A DNA stretch of 9,027 nt from Mageeibacillus sp. UBA1243 (GTDB lineage Bacteria > Bacillota > Clostridia > UBA1212): positions 1 to 9,027 of the forward strand of contig DBWH01000021.1 in the NCBI GenBank assembly GCA_002308595.1. The letters are read 5' to 3'. Below the pieces are notes generated by a model. The model did not search any database. It had not been told where the DNA came from and saw nothing but the letters and a program-made list of their open reading frames with translations. Below are positions 6,564-9,027 of this stretch, piece by piece. The first letter of the stretch is position 1; every line of letters begins with the position of its first letter. Position numbers and translations under genes: made by a program.

Positions 6564-7364
6564 ATGGCTGACGGCGGAAGCTTGGGCGCGGATTATAAAG
6601 GCGTCATTCCGGACAATGCCGACAAAATAGCTGAGATGATAAAGGCGTCTTCGAGGATCGTTTTCTTCGGCGGCGCGGGCGTCTCAACCGAGAGCGGCGT
6701 AAAGGATTACAGGAGCGAGGACGGCCTTTACAACACGGTGAAGGAGTACGGAGTCTCGCCTGAGACCATACTCTCGCACTCGTTTTTCTTCAGGCACACG
6801 GAGACGTTTTACGACTTTTACAGGAAGTATTTCATTGGCGGCAACGTGAAGCCGAACAAGGCCCACTACGCGCTCGCGAAGCTTGAGGAGGCGGGAAAGC
6901 TCTCGTGCGTCGTGACGCAGAACATTGACGGACTGCACCAGCTCGCGGGAAGCAAAACGGTTTACGAGCTTCACGGGACAACTTCGAAGTATTTCTGCAC
7001 GGACTGCTACAGCAAGTTCAGCGTTGACGATGTGTTCGGAGACGGGAAGAACTCGCGGGGCGTGCCGAGATGCGAAAAGTGCGGCGGTCTGATCAAGCCG
7101 TGCGTGACACTTTACGAGGAGTCGCTCGACTGGGACGTTACGGAAAGGGCGGTTGACGCGATAGAAAAAGCTGACATGCTCATAATCGGCGGCACGTCGC
7201 TCACGGTCTATCCGGCAAGCTCATACGTCCGTTACTATAAGGGAAACAGGCTTGTTCTCATCAACAGGCAGGAAACTTCTTATGATGCCGATGCGGCCGT
7301 GGTCTCGCGCGACAAGGTCGGTCTTGTTCTCGATGCGGCAGTAAAGCTTGCCGGCATAGTATGA
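6564..7364 (+). CDS. cobB: Sir2-family NAD-dependent protein deacylase
   Basis: A sirtuin, which removes acetyl or other acyl groups from protein lysines using NAD+, releasing nicotinamide and O-acyl-ADP-ribose. It is cytosolic. The 266 residues hold the full motif set: NAD-binding GAGVSTESGVKDYRS (37-51), TQNIDGLH (118-125), catalytic His in ELHGTT (His137), zinc ligands CTDC (145, 148) and CEKC (170, 173), and GGTSLTVYPAS (209-219). Two stretches differ from textbook forms: GVKDYR replaces GIPDFR, and LYEES (183-187) stands where FGE usually is. All catalytic and zinc residues are kept, so it is probably active, perhaps with a shifted acyl preference. The start ATG has AAGGGGG (6548-6554) 9 nt upstream. 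The gap from the previous stop is 16 bases and the next gene follows 11 bases later. The gene symbol is by family; specific orthology is not shown. Confidence 0.93.
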   Translation: MADGGSLGADYKGVIPDNADKIAEMIKASSRIVFFGGAGVSTESGVKDYRSEDGLYNTVKEYGVSPETILSHSFFFRHTETFYDFYRKYFIGGNVKPNKAHYALAKLEEAGKLSCVVTQNIDGLHQLAGSKTVYELHGTTSKYFCTDCYSKFSVDDVFGDGKNSRGVPRCEKCGGLIKPCVTLYEESLDWDVTERAVDAIEKADMLIIGGTSLTVYPASSYVRYYKGNRLVLINRQETSYDADAAVVSRDKVGLVLDAAVKLAGIV

Positions 7365-7375
7365 AAGGAATGTAA

Positions 7376-8122
7376 ATGAAAATAAGAGCGCTTCAAAAGC
7401 TTACACTTCTTGATTTCCCGGGAAAGACTGCCGCGACCGTTTTTACGTGCGGCTGCAACCTGAGGTGTCCTTTCTGCCACAACGCGAGCCTTGTCGTCGG
7501 CGAGAAGGGGAGAAACACGGACGGGAGCGACTATTCGTTTGACGAGGAGCCGCTTGTTGACGAGGAGGAGATTTTCAGCCTTCTTGACAGGAGGAAGGGT
7601 CTGCTTGACGGAATTGCAATCACGGGCGGCGAACCGCTGCTCCAGAAAGACATTGGCGAGTTCATCGCAAAGATTAAAGCCAAGGGGTTTGCGGTAAAGC
7701 TTGACACGAACGGTTTTCTGCCGGAGAGGCTGAAGGCACTGCTTGACAGGAACCTTGTCGATTACGTCGCGATGGATTTCAAACAGTCGCCGGAGAAGTA
7801 CGGCGAGGCAGCGGGCATACCGGGTATCGATTTTGAGCCTTTCAGAAAGAGTATAAAATATATACAGGCATCCGGCGTTGACCACGAGTTCCGTACCACC
7901 ATCGTCAAGGGTATCCACACGAAGGAAGACGTTGCAAAGATTGCGGCAGAGATAGGTCCCGGCAGCAAATATTTCCTCCAGATGTTTGTCGACTCGGGCG
8001 ACGTGCTCGCAAACAGGTCGGACAGCGGCCCGCAGCTTGAAGCTTTTACGCCCGAAGAGGCGAGGGAAATTCTTGACGCGGCAAGGGCTTTTATTCCCGA
8101 AACTGTTGTCAGAGGAATGTAA
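7376..8122 (+). CDS. nrdG: Anaerobic ribonucleotide reductase activating protein (radical SAM)
   Basis: A 248-residue radical SAM enzyme of the NrdG-like group (TIGR02495 type) that should use S-adenosylmethionine and a [4Fe-4S] cluster to make the glycyl radical on NrdD. The cluster motif C-x3-C-x2-C is at Cys27, Cys31 and Cys34 within CGCNLRCPFCHN. KLTLLDFPGKTAATVF just before it is typical of this group. GGEP (84-87) is the SAM-binding motif, and KLDTNGF follows it further on. The start ATG has AAAGGA (7364-7369) overlapping the end of the sirtuin gene, so the two are cotranscribed. nrdD begins 270 bases downstream behind a terminator and its own promoter, which supports this partner assignment. 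Members of this group also occur without NrdD and can activate other glycyl radical enzymes, so the specific target is inferred from context. Confidence 0.9.
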   Translation: MKIRALQKLTLLDFPGKTAATVFTCGCNLRCPFCHNASLVVGEKGRNTDGSDYSFDEEPLVDEEEIFSLLDRRKGLLDGIAITGGEPLLQKDIGEFIAKIKAKGFAVKLDTNGFLPERLKALLDRNLVDYVAMDFKQSPEKYGEAAGIPGIDFEPFRKSIKYIQASGVDHEFRTTIVKGIHTKEDVAKIAAEIGPGSKYFLQMFVDSGDVLANRSDSGPQLEAFTPEEAREILDAARAFIPETVVRGM

Positions 8123-8147
8123 TTCACAAACGGTTTGGGGATAGTTT

Positions 8148-8193
8148 GCCGCCAACGGAAGCACAAGATATAGGGCCTGTTTCCTGCGGCGGC
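8148..8193. repeat. Imperfect 46-bp inverted repeat after nrdG
   Basis: GCCGCC (8148-8153) pairs with GGCGGC (8188-8193). After a symmetric 3x3 internal loop, GGAAGCA (8157-8163) pairs with TGTTTCC (8178-8184, one G-U). The top is a 14-nt loop that carries most of an NrdR-like box. It lies 9 bases upstream of the terminator stem. It could protect the 3' end of the operon mRNA or be a regulatory site in DNA. Confidence 0.5.
8161..8176 (-). promoter_or_regulatory. NrdR-like box, distal copy
   Basis: Read on the minus strand as GCCCTATATCTTGTGC, it matches 12 of 16 positions of the NrdR-box pattern as I remember it (ACACTATATATTGTGT). It is an inverted partner of the box at 8264-8279: GCACAAGAT (8161-8169) and ATCTTGTGC (8271-8279) are exact reverse complements. 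Its place before the terminator and about 150 bases from the nrdD -35 is unusual for an NrdR operator. Confidence 0.35.
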
Positions 8194-8202
8194 GAGGTCT
8201 TG

Positions 8203-8227
8203 CGGGCGCGATTTCGCGCCCGTTTTT
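8203..8227 (+). terminator. Intrinsic terminator of the phosphatase-nrdG operon
   Basis: An 8-bp GC-rich stem, CGGGCGCG (8203-8210) with CGCGCCCG (8215-8222), closes the loop ATTT and is followed by TTTTT (8223-8227). This is a textbook Rho-independent terminator 80 bases after the nrdG stop. It separates nrdG transcription from nrdD. Confidence 0.92.
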
Positions 8228-8263
8228 GTCAGAACTTCCGCTATTTTACGCAAATTCAAGCAA

Positions 8264-8279
8264 AAACTACATCTTGTGC
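8264..8279 (+). promoter_or_regulatory. NrdR-like box upstream of nrdD
   Basis: AAACTACATCTTGTGC matches 12 of 16 positions of the recalled NrdR-box pattern. NrdR is a zinc-finger/ATP-cone repressor that binds pairs of such boxes before ribonucleotide reductase genes. The box is about 50 bases upstream of the nrdD -35. A weaker, partly palindromic site, TTACCAAATGTTGTAA (8305-8320), lies 41 bp away centre to centre, close to four helical turns, and 7 bases from the -35. The spacing is larger than the usual pair spacing. Confidence 0.45.
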
Positions 8280-8327
8280 CAAATTTGAAGAAAAATGATT
8301 TTTTTTACCAAATGTTGTAATTTGCTA

Positions 8328-8357
8328 TTGACAGGCTCCGTTTTGACATGATATAAT
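8328..8357 (+). promoter_or_regulatory. Promoter of nrdD
   Basis: Consensus -35 TTGACA (8328-8333), an 18-nt spacer, and consensus -10 TATAAT (8352-8357). A- and T-rich runs at about 8281-8306 lie upstream. Transcription should start near 8364, leaving a leader of roughly 29 nt before the nrdD ATG. Confidence 0.85.
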
Positions 8358-8392
8358 CGGTCAGCACTTGATTTTACAGGGGGAAATCGACT

Positions 8393-9027
8393 ATGTACAG
8401 AGTACGGAAAAGAAACAATAAAATCGTGGATTTTGATATTTCAAAAATCACGAATGCGATCATGTCTGCGTTTGAGGCATGTGAGACAAATACCAATTCA
8501 AGCATCATCGATTTTCTCGCGCTGAAGGTTACAGCAGATTTCGTACCGAAGATAAAGGACGATCTTATTGCCGTTGAGGATATTCAGGACAGTGTTGAAT
8601 CCGTTCTTATCCAGGCAGGGTATACTGACGTTGCAAAGGCGTTCATACTTTATCGCCGTCAGCATGAGAAATTGAGGAATGTAAAGACCACGCTCGTAGA
8701 CTACAAGGCAATCATTGACGATTACCTTAAAGTTAATGACTGGCGTGTAAAAGAGAACGCTACCGTTACATATTCGGTCGGCGGTCTCATTCTGAGCAAC
8801 TCCGGCGCCATCACCGCAAACTACTGGCTGTCTGAGGTTTATGATAAGGAAATCGGCGACGCTCACAGAAACGCTGACATTCACCTCCACGACCTCTCCA
8901 TGCTCACGGGTTACTGCGCAGGCTGGTCGCTGAAGCAGCTCATTAAGGAAGGTCTTGGCGGTGTCCCCGGAAAGATCACTTCCGCTCCCGCAAAACACCT
9001 TGCCACTCTCTGCAACCAGATGGTCAA
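8393..9027 (+). CDS. nrdD: Anaerobic ribonucleoside-triphosphate reductase, 5' part
   Basis: The class III ribonucleotide reductase reduces ribonucleoside triphosphates to deoxy forms without oxygen, using a glycyl radical. Only the first 211 codons are in the window; the frame is open to the end, and the C-terminal glycyl radical site is outside. Residues 1 to about 93 are an ATP-cone allosteric domain (MYRVRKRNNKIVDFDISKI at the start, YRRQHEKLR at its end). The catalytic part opens with DWRVKENATVTYS (116-128) and runs through DAHRNADIHLHDL (156-168), GYCAGWSL (173-180) and GGVPGK (189-194). Cys175 in YCAGW probably corresponds to one of the active-site cysteines. ATG 8393 has AGGGGG (8378-8383) 9 nt upstream. 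It is preceded by its own promoter and NrdR-like boxes, with the activase gene upstream. Confidence 0.96.
   Translation, partial: MYRVRKRNNKIVDFDISKITNAIMSAFEACETNTNSSIIDFLALKVTADFVPKIKDDLIAVEDIQDSVESVLIQAGYTDVAKAFILYRRQHEKLRNVKTTLVDYKAIIDDYLKVNDWRVKENATVTYSVGGLILSNSGAITANYWLSEVYDKEIGDAHRNADIHLHDLSMLTGYCAGWSLKQLIKEGLGGVPGKITSAPAKHLATLCNQMV

Noticed and set aside
7280..8164. 294-codon minus-strand ORF opposite nrdG
   Set aside because: It is a shadow of the sirtuin end and nrdG, both with full motif sets. No ribosome binding site or domain supports it.
8498..8998. 166-codon minus-strand ORF inside nrdD
   Set aside because: The plus-strand reading is unmistakable NrdD; this is its antisense shadow.

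Overview
The window looks like chromosomal core sequence from an anaerobic Bacillota (Clostridia-type) bacterium. The evidence is strong GGAGG-type ribosome binding sites, sigma-A-type promoters, a lipoprotein lipobox, the comEC-holA gene pair, a class III (oxygen-sensitive) ribonucleotide reductase with its radical-SAM activase, moderate GC and heavy use of AGG for arginine. No mobile element, CRISPR array or rRNA gene is visible. The genus cannot be named from the sequence alone.

Layout, left to right. (1) Two minus-strand tRNA genes, Gly(TCC) then Arg(TCT), are read from one near-consensus promoter at 205-232. (2) A plus-strand unit starts from a good promoter at 286-313. It has a structured leader, then comEC (DNA uptake channel) overlapping holA (DNA polymerase III delta) by 28 bases. 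(3) A small unrecognised minus-strand gene (3749-4039) lies convergent to holA, with its own promoter and a strong ribosome binding site. (4) A tight plus-strand cluster with gaps of 3, 16 and 11 bases encodes a lipoprotein tyrosine phosphatase, a secreted beta-sandwich/Ig-like protein, a sirtuin deacylase and an NrdG-type radical SAM activase. It ends at a strong intrinsic terminator (8203-8227). (5) A 270-base regulatory gap carries NrdR-like boxes and a promoter, followed by the first 211 codons of nrdD, which runs off the window.

How the genes fit together. NrdG should install the glycyl radical on NrdD, so the right end is an anaerobic dNTP-synthesis locus, although the two genes are separated by a terminator and a new promoter. 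comEC and holA are a common clostridial pair. The phosphatase and the Ig-like protein are both exported and are probably co-translated, so they may act together at the cell surface. Why they share a transcript with a sirtuin and nrdG is not clear.

The main non-gene signals are: an 11-bp inverted repeat that brackets the comEC promoter; a short motif (about GCRTTGGCGGCAG) recurring in the gaps between genes; a 9-bp hairpin and a five-codon ORF in the comEC leader; and a far-spaced inverted pair of NrdR-like boxes before nrdD. I see no clearly new multi-gene system. The exported phosphatase/Ig pair and the intergenic motif are the best leads.
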